From Cenococcum geophilum 1.58 (lineage: Eukaryota; Ascomycota; Dothideomycetes; Gloniales; Gloniaceae): a DNA stretch of 64,000 nt. Shown piece by piece: positions 51,201-61,969 of the stretch; within the stretch, counting starts at the first letter, position 1, and every line of letters begins with the position of its first letter. The notes under the pieces were generated by a model. It was not told the DNA's origin, did not search any database, and worked only from the letters and a program-made list of their open reading frames with translations. The position numbers and the translations under genes were made by a program. The stretch is taken from assembly GCA_001692895.1 (NCBI GenBank), contig KV748233.1, forward strand, positions 682,001 to 746,000, given 5' to 3'.

Positions 51201-54200
51201 ACCCTTAAAGGAATTTAAGGATAACACCTAAATTTATAAATTAATTAGTAGGATTAGCAGTTTAAAGCGCTAATAGATAGTAGAGTAACGTGAAACTATA
51301 TTTTACTAGCAGTAGTTAAAAGAATAGGACTACCTTATAGATAGAAGGAATAACCTTATTTATTAGTTATAATTTTAGGGGATCTAATAACCTATAGAGG
51401 AGGGATTATTAATCTTAAAATAGGACCTATTTAGATAACTATTAAAGGAAGATAAATTAAGATATTTTTTGATATCCTACTATTAGGACGGGACGAGGCA
51501 GTATTAAGTATGCCTTAGTTATAGGAATACAATCTAAAAATTAATTGGATTATGGGTTAGATTAATATTAGAGATACTTAACGCTATAAGATGCGATAAT
51601 AAGCCAAGTTGGTATGGTACTAAGTAGGAGCAACCTATAAAGAAATAGAAAAAGGACTAAGTTATATACTAAAAAGATACTATAAATATGGCAAAAAACT
51701 ATGGTTACTAGAAAGTAAAAAGCTGTTAGAATATATAGCATGGGACTATAAGATAGAATTGGAATTAGGAATAAGTCTAAAGTTCTTTTTAATCTATAAG
51801 CTTACCGAAAAAGAAGGTAGAGCGCTAAAAGAGTTTATCTAAGAAAATCTATAAAAGGGATATATTAGACTATTATAGTTATTAGCGGGTTATCTAGTAC
51901 TATTCGTACTAAAAAAAAATAGTAAACTAAGGTTGTATATTAACTATAAATAGTTAAATAGCATTACCAGAAAGAATAGGTATCCTTTACCCTTAATTAG
52001 TAAAATCTAAAATAGGATAGGCAATGCGCAAATCTTTATAAAGATAGATCTAAAATAGGCGTACTATTAGATTAGGATTAAGGAAGGTAATAAATAGAAG
52101 GCAGCCTTTAGGTTAAAGGAAGGACTATATAAACTATTAGTTATGTAATTCGGACTTATAAACGCACTAGCAATGTTCTAAAAACGTATTAATAATGTGT
52201 TAGAAAAACACTTGGACGAATTTATTATAGTATACCTTGATAATATTATTATCTACTTAATGACTAAGGAAGAATATGGGGAACACGTTAAATAGGTCTT
52301 AAAGAGACTACAGGAAGAATAGATGCTAGTAGTAATTAAGAAATATAAGTTCTTTACTAGGAAGACTAATTTCGTTAAATTTATTATTAAACTAGGCTAA
52401 CTTAGTATAGATCTAAAGAAGATCGAGGCTATAGTAAATTGGTAGGAACTAGAGAACGTTATATAGTTAAGATTATTTTTAGGGTTTTGCAATTACTATA
52501 GAAGGTTTATAGCGCAGTGGTTAAAGGATATTAAGCCATTTACGTGGTTAATAAAGAAAGAAGAACTATAGGCATAGAGAGAGGAGTAAAGAAAACTCTT
52601 TAAGAAGGTTAAAGAGTTATTTACTTAGGAGCTAGTTCTTAAAATCTATTAACTAAGACTAGAGACGGTTATAGAGATAGATGTATTAGACTATATACTA
52701 GGGGTGTACTTTATATAAAGGCATTAAGATAGATGGCACCTAGTGGCATACTATAGTTGGAAGATAATACTACTAGAGTTAAACTATAATATTTATAATA
52801 AGGAGTTATTAGGTATAGTTATAGTATTAAAGGAATAGAGAGCATTCTTATAAGGTATAGAGAAACTATTTGTAGTAAAGACGGATTATAAGAACCTAAT
52901 AGGATTTTTAATAACGAAGGAACTTAACTAAAGACAGGTTAGATAGGCAGAGATACTTATAGAATACTATTTTAAGATTTAGTATACTAAGGGTACAGAT
53001 AATACGCGGGCAGATGCTTTAAGCTGTAAAGCTAAATTACAAAATAAGGAAAAGCTATTGGGGGCTTTATTGCGAAAAGATATAGACGGATTAATTAGGT
53101 ATAATTATCCAAAAATTGTAGTAACTTAAAAAAATGATAAACTAGAGAAAGTCTACGAGATACTAGAAAGCTTTTAGGCATAAAGAATTTTAAAAGCATA
53201 GCTAGAAGATCTATAAACGGATATATATAAAAATTAAGAAGCAAAATATATCCTAAAAAGTATAGTAGAGTAGTTTATAGAAGACTTCTATAAGGGATTA
53301 ACTTAAGGACACAATGGGGCCATGGGCTTAGTGTTAAGACTTTAGAAGGAATACATTATTAACGGAATCTAAAGGATAGCCAGAAAAGTTATAAAGAAAT
53401 ATTTAAATTACTAAAGGAATAAACCGACGAGGCATAAGCTATATAGAGGGCTATAACCTATTAAAATACTAGAGAGACTATAGGAGGTTATATTATAGGA
53501 CTTTATTATTAAGTTGCTAAAATTAAGAGATCCTATTACCGGATAAGATTATAACGCGATTTTAGTAATAGTGGATAAGCTTATAAAGTGGGGATACTTT
53601 ATAGCATATATAAAAGAAATCTTAGCGGAGGATGTTGCTAAAATCTATGTTAAAGAAGTGTTTATAAGACATAGAGCACTAAGTAAAATTATATCGGATA
53701 GAGATTTAAGATTTATAGTAGTATTTTAGGAAGTGTTTTTAGCAGAGTAAGGAGTTTAAGTAGTAACTTCTACCGTATATTATCTATAGATAGATAGTTA
53801 AACGGAAAGATTAAACTAAACACTAGAATAGTATCTAAGGTATTATATTAATTATGTACAGAATAATTAGGTATTACTATTACTAGTTATATAGTTTGCG
53901 TATAATGTAACACCTTAAGAAGGAATAGGCATATTACTATTTAAGGCAAATTATGGATATAAGCTAAGAATATTATTATTACTACGGTAAGTAAAGAAAA
54001 TGAGTAGTATAGCTAAAGAAAGAATAAAGGATTTAATAAATCTTTATATAGACCTTATAGAGATAGCTAAGGTAGTATAGTAGAGAATAAAAAGGTACTA
54101 TAATGCTAAGAGATTTAAGGGACTAGATCTTAAGGAGGGAGATAAAGTGTGGCTACTATATAAAAATTTTAAGAGTTAACAACTAAGTAAGAAATTGGAC

Positions 54201-55205
54201 TATGTTAGACTAGGACCTTTTAAAATTATATAGAGGATTTCACCGGTTATGTTTAAGTTAAACCTACTAGCCAAAATAAAGATCTACCCTATATAGTACA
54301 TTGTAATGCTAAAACCAGTATATAGGAATATTAAGCCACTAGTTTATAAAGCAGACATATATAGAGGATAAGAAGAAGATAAATAGTAAGTTTTAAAGAT
54401 TGTTAATTATAAGGACATTAATAATAAAATATGGTATAAGGTTAAGTAGATAGGCTATACTAAGACTACCTAGGAGCTACTAGAGAATTTAAAAAACGCT
54501 ATAGGAAAGGTATAGAAGTATTAGAAGAGATTAGGTTAGGCAGTATTAATAAGGAAAAATCGCTAAAAAATAAGTTACCTAAGGGGGACCTAAGAAGAGC
54601 AGTTACCAAACTACTTAGATCTATTTCCTTCTCTATTAGAGGAGAATCTGTTCTTTTATTACCTAGTTCCTATAGACCTTATTTTATAAGTTTCTACTCC
54701 TTAGAATAAACCTTCTTACGCACCTTCTTAAGACGGATTAGTTAAGTAGACGCCGCTAAACGAGACTTAAGAGCCTATTGCTAAGCATTAGCAGCCTCCT
54801 ATTTAGCGTCCTAAGATTAGCGCAATTTAGTAAGAGTAATAGACAGTTTATTATCTAGCCGCGCAGTAGTAGATTAAATATAAGACCCTAAGATAAATTA
54901 ATTAGGAAACCAGACAACTATTAAGAGTAATAGGTCGCGTATATTTAGCATTAGAGGTAGAGTAAACGTTATAGGATAAACGAATATTCGCTTTAGTATA
55001 CTCTAAGCAAGAGGACGGTTATTACGAAGATGGGTTCGCCAACGCAATATAAACTAACCCCTCTTTTAAATAACGAGAATATGGAGATAGTATAATCTCA
55101 CTAAGAGATAATATTATAGTAATAGTGCGAGCACAACAAGCAGTTGAGGAAGAAGAAATTGCTTTAGGTATAATAAGTAACAATATTAACTAAATTAATT
55201 AGATN
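48201..55205 (+). pseudogene. A2 gag-pol remnant with chromodomain and long C-terminal extension
   Basis: The ATG at 48,201 begins MPPKAATIMLL. The zinc knuckle INCGK-GYYIRDC is at 49,198-49,250. RT keeps the LYINYK and FIKIDLK regions, with a YLDN box at 52,233-52,244. RNase H lies about 52,674-53,035. Integrase lies about 53,310-53,830 (HNGAMGL, DFIIKLL, SDRDLRF and a Glu box TERLN). A chromodomain (IWYKVK-IGYTKTT-ELL) lies at about 54,390-54,510. A further coherent frame of about 190 codons, rich in Gln and Pro, continues at about 54,630-55,205. All stops are of RIP type. Confidence 0.9.
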
Positions 55206-55279
55206 GATATTANACCTNTAGTAAANNACTTAGAGATNTTTNNAATCTTTAAGGACAAAGATAAAAAGGAGGGAGATAG

Positions 55280-55705
55280 TATTACGGACGCTTTAAGTAT
55301 AATGTTATAACTACTTAGAGAAGAGACGAAAGAAGCTAGTTAGTTAATATAGGCACGGTCTAGGATGGAGCCGATAGAACTATGTAATAAGAAATGGTAA
55401 CTAAGGTTATATAATATAATCTGTATAATCTGTGTAATTTATAAGGTCTATAGCAAAGTAAATAGAGCACACGTATATTATGTATAAGAAGGATTTTATA
55501 GGAGTACGGTTGTGTATTTAAGGACCCTTAGTCCCTACCTAGATAGTTCCTTCCTTATAGTGATTTTTAGAATATAATTAGAGTTAATCTGTTGGGCAAC
55601 CACTCCACTAGTTATTATTACGTTGTTGCTTCTTTGTATTTGCATTCCTATACACCTAGCCTAATAACAAACCTATTGTAGTTCTTGCTACAAGGTTCCG
55701 TTACA
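55280..55705 (+). repeat. 3' LTR of A2 (426 bp)
   Basis: It starts TATTACGGACGC and ends GGTTCCGTTACA. The polypurine tract AAAAAGGAGGGAGATAG stands just before it. Confidence 0.95.
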
Positions 55706-57160
55706 CCTACCCTAAAAAAAATAAAACCCATAGGATTATTAGCAACCGCTACTACTAGCCTAGAATAATTATAGATATTAACCGCTATATACGGAACTGC
55801 AATAACTGCTATAGGTTTATAATTCTATAAAATAAGACCTTAAAATTATTAAAACCCCTCCTAATACCTAACTGCCCCTAGTAATATATTTCTATAGACT
55901 TTTATAAGCTACCTTTAGACTATAACGGATATAATATAGTTATAATCCTAGTTAACCGCTTTAGTAAACGCCTATTCTTAATTCCCTATTATAAAAATAT
56001 TAATGCTAAAAAGGCGGCCTAACTATATATCTACTACGTTTACTAAATTTACGGACTACTAAATACTATTATATCTAACTATAGGCCGCAGTTTATATCA
56101 GCCTTTTAGAATAAGTTTACCTAGATCTTAGGTATTAAGCTAAAGCTTTCTATGGTATATTACCCCTAGATAAACGGTTAAACGGAGATTATAAATTAAT
56201 ACTTAGACCAGAGACTTTAGCCTTTTATTAACCACTTCTAGGATAACTAGGCTAAACTATTACCCTTAATAAACTACGCCTAAGCAACCCTACCACACAA
56301 CTCTACTAAATTTGCCCCTATTTAACTAGAAATAAGTTACCTACCCTATATAAGCTTTAACTAAGAAAGACTAAAAGGGCCCCAAACTATATACAAAAAA
56401 CTATCTTATAAGGAAGCCTAAAAGTACGCTAAGCGCTTAAAAAAAGCCTAAAAAGTAGCCCGTATAAACCTAGAAAAGGCTTAAAAATTAATAAAATAGT
56501 AGGCGAATAAGTATAGGCGCAAGCCTAACTTTACTATAGGCGATATAGTCTAGGTTATAATAAAGAACTAGAAAATAGAACGGCCTAGCTATAAGCTAGA
56601 CTATAAGATAATAGGACTATATAAGATTTTTAATAAAATAGGTAACTTATATAAGGTTAAGCTCCTAGACTTAATTAAAGTTCACCCTATCTTTTTACTA
56701 GATAAGCTATAGAAAGCTATAAATAATCTACTACCTAGATAAAAGAATAAACCTCCCCTACTAATTTAAGTTAACAACGATAATTAATAGGAAATTAAAG
56801 AAATACTAGCCTATAAACTTATAAAGGGAACGTTAAAGTATTATATTAGTTAGAAAGTATATAACCTAGACCCCACTTAGTACCCTATATAGAACTTTAT
56901 AGGTAGCCCCTATAAGCTTTAAAAGTTCTATAGCCGTTACCCTAATAAACCTAAACCGCTAAAGTACCTAAATAAGTGGATAGAATGCTAGTATAATAAA
57001 GATAATAAGCTACTAGAAGAATATAAGGATAAAAACGCCCTAGAAATTTCTTAGTTATATAAGGTCTTAAGATATTTAGGAACTTTAACTAGCGGTTAAA
57101 GTTGTCTAATTAGTTAGATTCTCTTACTAAGACTTTTAGCAGCAAAGTCTAAGGGTAGGC
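55706..57160 (+). pseudogene. D3 integrase and chromodomain remnant
   Basis: The frame resumes after the TSD (compare D1 from 22,840). The HHCC Cys pair region lies near 55,800. The core boxes are at about 55,905 (first Asp), 56,080 (SNYRP) and 56,185 (Glu). The chromodomain is at about 56,800-56,930 (LKYYIS-KVYNLDPT). A palindromic AACTTTAACTAGCGGTTAAA stretch lies near 57,083. Confidence 0.87.
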
Positions 57161-57181
57161 TTTTTTAAAGGGGGGGGGTAA

Positions 57182-57408
57182 TATTACGGTACTAGTAGAA
57201 CTTGGTAGAACTACGCACTAGTAAGTTGCTATAGATTACCGTATATTACGGTTACGTAACGCAAAGATCTTATAAAATATTAAACGGCGCTACTCTTCTT
57301 CTCCTTTCCTTTTCCTAGCTTTAGATTCTTATTTATAAATAATCCAATTATATAGGCTTGCGCGTCCCTTTTGCCGTGCCCATGCCTTAATTAACTAAGT
57401 CGCTAATA
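57182..57408 (+). repeat. 3' LTR of D3 (227 bp)
   Basis: It starts TATTACGGTACTAG and ends GTCGCTAATA. It has the same length as the D1 LTRs, and a run of nine G bases (57,170-57,178) precedes it. Confidence 0.93.
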
Positions 57409-60400
57409 ATAAACCTAAGGTACTTTATACGTTTTACCTTAAATTTATATTTCTTAATATTAACCTATAAGCCTACGTTCTACAATCTTTCTAAGACCTT
57501 TTTAATATAAAATTAGTGCTTAAGTTTATTATCTAGGTATACTCTATAGAATTCGTTAAGGTAATTAAAAAGAATGTTATTTATATACCTTTAATATATA
57601 CCTAGTCCGTTTATTAGTTTAAAAAAAAGGGCTTTATATTTATAAGACCTATAATAGGTATAGAATATTATTAAATCCTTAAATACGGGGTTTATTTTAA
57701 TTTGGTAAAAAGCTTAACGGATATTAAGTTTAGTAAAAATCTTTACCTAACTTAAATATATAAGGGTCTCGTTAATTAAAAGGGTAAAATACCAATTCCT
57801 TTAAGTAATAGCGTTTAGTATTTAATAGTTAATATAAAAATAAAGGCCAATAAAGGCCTTTATTAGGCTTTTTATAAATAAAATAGAAGAAGTAAAAGGG
57901 GCCTAACTTAGCTTAATAAACCCTTTATTAAGGTTATCTATTAAATGCTACTTTACTGCCCTTAGCTTATCTATTAATTATTAGTAGAGAGGGCTATAGC
58001 CTAGTAAGTTATTATCTTCTAGTTAAATCTTATAATTATATATTTAGTAAGGAGGTAGCTTATTTAAAGCCGCCTTTAAGAATATATCCTTATAACTTAT
58101 ATAAAAAGTAGGAAAAAGTAATTTAAATAATTTTTTTTAAATTGGTTTCCTTAACTAGCCTTTCCTCCCTATCCTTAATAATTTAGCTAATCTTATATAA
58201 GCTTATTATAAAGACCTTGTTAACCTTTTAGTATATATTAAAGTAAAACGCTATAGCACTAATTATGGCGATATTTACTATAGGAGAGTTATAAGATAAT
58301 AGGGGCGTACGTAACCTTAGGGGCTTCTAGGATAATAGCATTACTATTACTCCTGTTAGCTTCTATTGCATCTTTTAGATATTATCCCTTATATCCTATT
58401 AGAGCGTTCTTTTCTATACTAGTTAAATCTATATAATTTAAACGTCTTCTATATTACTATCTACTCCGCTTCTATATATAGAGTCCTCTTTAAATATAGC
58501 GCTTTAGAAAAGTATCTTTATTAATATAGAGTTCTTTCTAGCTTTATAGCGAGGGTTTTCTTAAATAAAGGCTAGGCTACAGGCCCAGATATCCTATTAA
58601 TAAGTAAGGTAAGCCTTTACGGCTAGTGTTTTATAATTAGTTTAAATATCTCTAATAAAAGAGAATATCTTTAGTCTATTATCTAGCTAGACAAACTGTC
58701 TTTACTATATATTTAGCTAAATATTAAAATAGGAGATCTATTTTTGGTTAAATATTATATTATAAAACCCTAGGCCTAGAATATAAAATGGGATACTATA
58801 TTAGCGTTAACTATTAAGAGAAATATATAACTTTAAGATATGGGTAACTGGTTAACTGGCTTAGCTATTATAGCCTTTTACCTAAATAGGCTTCTCTAGT
58901 AGGGTGGCTTTTATATTTAGAAACTTAGCAATCTTAATTATATAGGTAGTATTTATAAAGGTAAAGCTATTTACTCTAGTATTAATAAGGGCGGTTATAT
59001 TAACTCTTGTAACCAACTACGGTACCCTGCCAAAACACTACCTTATCTTGTCTCGTATCACCATATACACCTTGACTCGCTCACTAACTCGGCCACTGAC
59101 TCGGTCAATTACCCCTTATTTCCTACGCCTTCTTCATATATATATACCACTTGATTTCCATAGATTTATAATCAAGTTGCTCGTTTAATTCCCACACACT
59201 GCAAAGCTTACAACTCTATATCTATTTAACGATATTACATATAAAACCGTAAAGTATTTTTTACCTATTAACTAACTTAAATTAATCTCTTTAAAATTAA
59301 TAGGGTACCTTAGGGGGGAGTCTTTTCTTAGGGTTCTTCTTTTCCTAACTTATTAAACGTTTCTTCTTTCTCTATCTTCTTAATATTACTAATACCTTTT
59401 AGCTCTAAGCAAGATAAGGTAAAGTAATTCTCCTTATTATAGTTATAGTATATAATTAAAATAGGGTTAATTAGGGTATTATAATAAGTACTAGTTAAGG
59501 GTATAGTATATAGCTAGTTAGGTAAGATTTATTAGTATATAGTTATAACCGCTTTTAGTATAAGAGTAGTTATAGCTAGTCTTTTTATTCTAGCTTCTAT
59601 AAGTATAGCTAATAAGTTCTAATTATTATAAAGTCGCTTCTACTAATTAGAGTAGATATTAATCTACTTTAGTTTTAAGTTTAATAATAGGTAATAAGCT
59701 ATAAGTCGTTTATAGATTAGCAGGTTATTTGAAGTTATAGTAATCTTTTCTTATAGCTAGATTATTGGCTTATTGTATAGGTCTATATAGTAGTTTTTAA
59801 AGGGAACTTAGTCTTTTCCTAAAAGGTATAGGAATTAGGTCTAAAATTTAGTAAAGAGTTAGTTTAGTTTTATTATTAGGCAATTATAGTTATAACGGGT
59901 ATTCTATACTTTATTTAGATTAATATAAATAGCCGCTAGGTACTATAGCATCTTATTAATATATATAAATTATATAGGGGACTTGTCCTTAAACTGAGCT
60001 TAAAGGTACTATTAGGCGTCCCTAGTAGTTTAATTAAAAGGTAGAGTAATTTAACTTCTTTAAAAAAGAAATAGTTATAGTTAACGCGGAGCTTCCCTTA
60101 TACTTAAATCTTCTAATTCTTAAAGGTAGGGTCTATTTTATTAGATAATAGTTAGGAGTTAAAGAGTTTAATAAACTTTAATTATTTTACTATTATATCC
60201 ATACTACCTAATATATTATATTTAGTAAAGCAAATAGATTAACTAGGACTTTAAGTAAGGGAAGCTAAGCTACTTTATAAAGCCTATAAACTATCTAAGA
60301 TCTCTTATAGGGTCTCCTATATACTTTAAGCTTAAAGATAGTTAGCTTTCTAATTAGCTATAAGGGTATAAATCTATTTATATACATCTATAACGTTATT

Positions 60401-60580
60401 ATTATCTTTAATTTCCAATCCTAATTAGATTTTATATTCCTTTTAGGTTAAAATAGCTCTTTTAAATAAGCTCGCTCTAGGTACTATTATTAGCTTCCTA
60501 AGGTTTATTAAAATTATATAATTTAGTTTTAATTCTAAGGTTCTTTTTAGGGCTATAGGTTAAGTATAGTTTAGCCTATA
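57409..60580 (-). pseudogene. F gag, protease and RT remnant
   Basis: Read from the right, a Gag-like segment resembling D1 Gag (GKLRVNYNYF versus DKLKVNIDYFP in D1) lies about 60,000-60,580. Protease has its active site at about 58,975-58,990 as NTRVN (a RIP form of DTGA), followed by SFTFINT. RT lies about 57,409-58,100, with AFY-IKINP and YINNILFNYLNEF segments. The catalytic box reads YLDN near 57,530 and is followed directly by KLKH, so a few codons seem lost there. A solo G LTR interrupts the protease at 59,008. The final reading RIKYLRF at 57,415-57,435 is where D3 was inserted. Confidence 0.7.
59008..59212 (+). repeat. Solo G LTR 1 (205 bp)
   Basis: It starts TGTAACCAACTACGG and ends GCAAAGCTTACA. 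It is flanked by a perfect 5-bp TSD, ACTCT (59,003-59,007 and 59,213-59,217). It is richer in CA and TG than its surroundings, so hardly affected by RIP. The orientation is arbitrary. Confidence 0.9.
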
Positions 60581-60847
60581 AATAGGAGATTATTAAGGCT
60601 TTCCTAGGTAATGTAGAGTTATTTAGGTATTTAAGTATAGCGCGTTAACGCATCGTTATAGATAAGGATCTTTTTTAGGGTAGGATATTATCAAGGCCTT
60701 TTTAGGCAATATAGGGAGAGCTTAGTATAATATAATGGGCTTATATAAATACCTTTAAAACAAAGCTTGTAGATTGCTACTATATAAAGATACTAAGCTA
60801 AGGAAAAGAAGAAGAAGAAGAAGAATTAAGGGTAGTAGGTGGATATA

Positions 60848-61052
60848 TGTAACCGACTACCGAGGCTTGCATCACGTCGTGACTTACCACCTCGTATGTC
60901 TTACTACCTATGTCTCACTACCTGTTTCCATTACCTATTGCCGACTGTAAGCGCAGTCTTCTTGCCACCATTTCATGTATATATACTACTTGATTTCCAT
61001 AGATTTATAATTAAGTTGCTCGTTTAATACCCATATACTGCAGAAGCTTACA
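60848..61052 (+). repeat. Solo G LTR 2 (205 bp)
   Basis: It starts TGTAACCGACTACCG and ends GCAGAAGCTTACA. It is flanked by a perfect 5-bp TSD, ATATA (60,843-60,847 and 61,053-61,057). The 3' 80 bp match copy 1 closely and the 5' part less so. The short open frame at 60,839-61,027 is contained in it and is not a gene. Confidence 0.9.
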
Positions 61053-61078
61053 ATATATTATAAGGGCCGCTAAGGCTC

Positions 61079-61140
61079 TAGCGATAAGCGGGCTAATAGC
61101 GATTTTCTATCCTAGGAATGGAAAATCCTAATTAGTTAGC
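61079..61140 (+). repeat. Hairpin module H, copy 4 (short)
   Basis: The core at 61,101-61,127 reads GATTTTCTATCCTAGG then AATGGAAAATC, preceded by GCTAATAGC and followed by CTAATTAGT, as in the other copies. It stands outside any recognised element. Confidence 0.7.
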
Positions 61141-61432
61141 TAAGGTTAGGGTCCGCGGAATATAGTAGGTGGCGTACCCTAGCACTATTATACTTACTAC
61201 TTATTATATAGTTTTATTACAATTTAACTTTAATTTTGCCTTATTGCATTGTTTTATATTCTTCTTTATATCTTATTATTTCTAAAATACTATAAGCTAA
61301 AAGTTTTTCTGTTTTTCTGTTACTTTTATATTGTAATAATAATAAAAATTTATTTTATAAGAAGTTACATATAACTAGTTAGTTAGTTTTAGTCTAAAGT
61401 TATAAAAATTCTACTAAAATTCCAACTTATTG
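61141..61432. other. AT-rich stretch, nothing recognised
   Basis: There is no gene, LTR or repeat that I can support. The composition is strongly AT, but with more CA and TG than in the elements to the left. Confidence 0.5.
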
Positions 61433-61516
61433 TAACGTTTCCCGCCCCAACGTCGCCATTCGGCCAAAAAGACACGGAGTGCTTGCGAACTTGTTCGCAA
61501 GCGCGGCGGGATCTAA
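61433..61516 (+). repeat. GC-rich island with perfect hairpin and CTAA end (Helitron-like 3' terminus?)
   Basis: A perfect 10-bp stem, GCTTGCGAAC (61,481-61,490) and GTTCGCAAGC (61,493-61,502) with a 2-base loop, is followed after 10 bases by CTAA then T (61,513-61,517). A hairpin about 10 nt before CTRR, inserted next to T, is the hallmark of Helitron 3' ends. The 5' end (TC after A) is not identified. The island also has TCCCGCC/GGCGGGA at its ends, so a small TIR element is an alternative. Confidence 0.35.
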
Positions 61517-61665
61517 TATATGTACTCTTACACTTATATTCTATAATATTATATTTTACCCCTTAGTGTTTTTACTAAGAGATTATAATTTATAAATATA
61601 AATATAATTACCTAAAAAAATCTATTATATTAATAAAATATATAGTAACTTTTCTAGTTAAGATA

Positions 61666-61831
61666 ACGTAGGTAATGGGGTTGTGAAGGTGACCTTAGTT
61701 ATAAAGGTTTGCAGGTTTCGCAAACAAAATTTGTCTATGCGCTTAATTTGAATCAAACACAGACAAAAATTATTTATGAAACCTGCAAACCTTTATAACT
61801 AGGGTCACCTTCATTACCCCATCACCTACGT
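61666..61831. mobile_element. MITE with long inverted repeats, TA-flanked (mariner-like?)
   Basis: Two arms of about 75 bp (61,666-61,740 and 61,757-61,831) are inverted copies. They begin ACGTAGGTAATGGGG and, on the other strand, ACGTAGGTGATGGGG, both continuing to GAAGGTGACC, and share GTTATAAAGGTTTGCAGG further in. TA stands at both outer edges (61,664-61,665 and 61,832-61,833), as for Tc1/mariner-type insertions. There is no coding capacity. Confidence 0.75.
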
Positions 61832-61841
61832 TATTCCTTAA

Positions 61842-61965
61842 CCCGCTGGCGTCCATGGAGTATGTGGTCCGTGCAGAACACACGAATTCAAACAACGCGT
61901 ATAGTCGATTACGTTGGTCTAATTGTCCAATTCTTATCGATAACGAATGGACTAATTTCAGCGGG
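61842..61965. mobile_element. 124-bp MITE with CCCGCTG ends and TTAA flanks (piggyBac-like?)
   Basis: It begins CCCGCTGG and ends TTTCAGCGGG, and TTAA lies directly outside both ends (61,838-61,841 and 61,966-61,969). TTAA duplication and CCC...GGG ends are the piggyBac signature. A subterminal imperfect palindrome centred on TTATCGATAA (about 61,928-61,955) fits the subterminal repeats of such elements. GC content is above its surroundings and it shows no RIP. Confidence 0.55.
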
Positions 61966-61969
61966 TTAA

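Larger units (their letters stand above)
47731..55705 (+). mobile_element. A2: complete Ty3/Gypsy chromovirus in D3
   Basis: This 7,975-bp element has two 426-bp LTRs (47,731-48,156 and 55,280-55,705) and a perfect 5-bp TSD, CCTAC (47,726-47,730 and 55,706-55,710). Removing it restores the D3 integrase, which aligns with D1 at 22,836. It is the same family as A1. Confidence 0.96.
44781..57408 (+). mobile_element. D3: Ty3/Gypsy chromovirus, host of C and A2
   Basis: It is visible at 44,781-47,730 and 55,706-57,408. Its 5' LTR and gag start lie left of the window, beyond C. It follows D1 colinearly from the middle of gag (compare 44,790 with 19,910). A2 interrupts its integrase. The 3' LTR is 57,182-57,408. 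It sits in the RT of element F: F resumes at 57,409 in mid-codon order. Confidence 0.88.
57409..60842 (-). mobile_element. F: oldest Gypsy element, host of D3
   Basis: The minus-strand element is related to family D. It is visible from the middle of RT (57,409) rightwards to gag. RNase H, integrase and the 3' LTR lie left of the window, beyond D3. No 5' LTR could be defined at the right end. The limit at about 60,842 is where a solo G LTR stands, preceded by a GAA tract (60,807-60,824). Confidence 0.7.
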
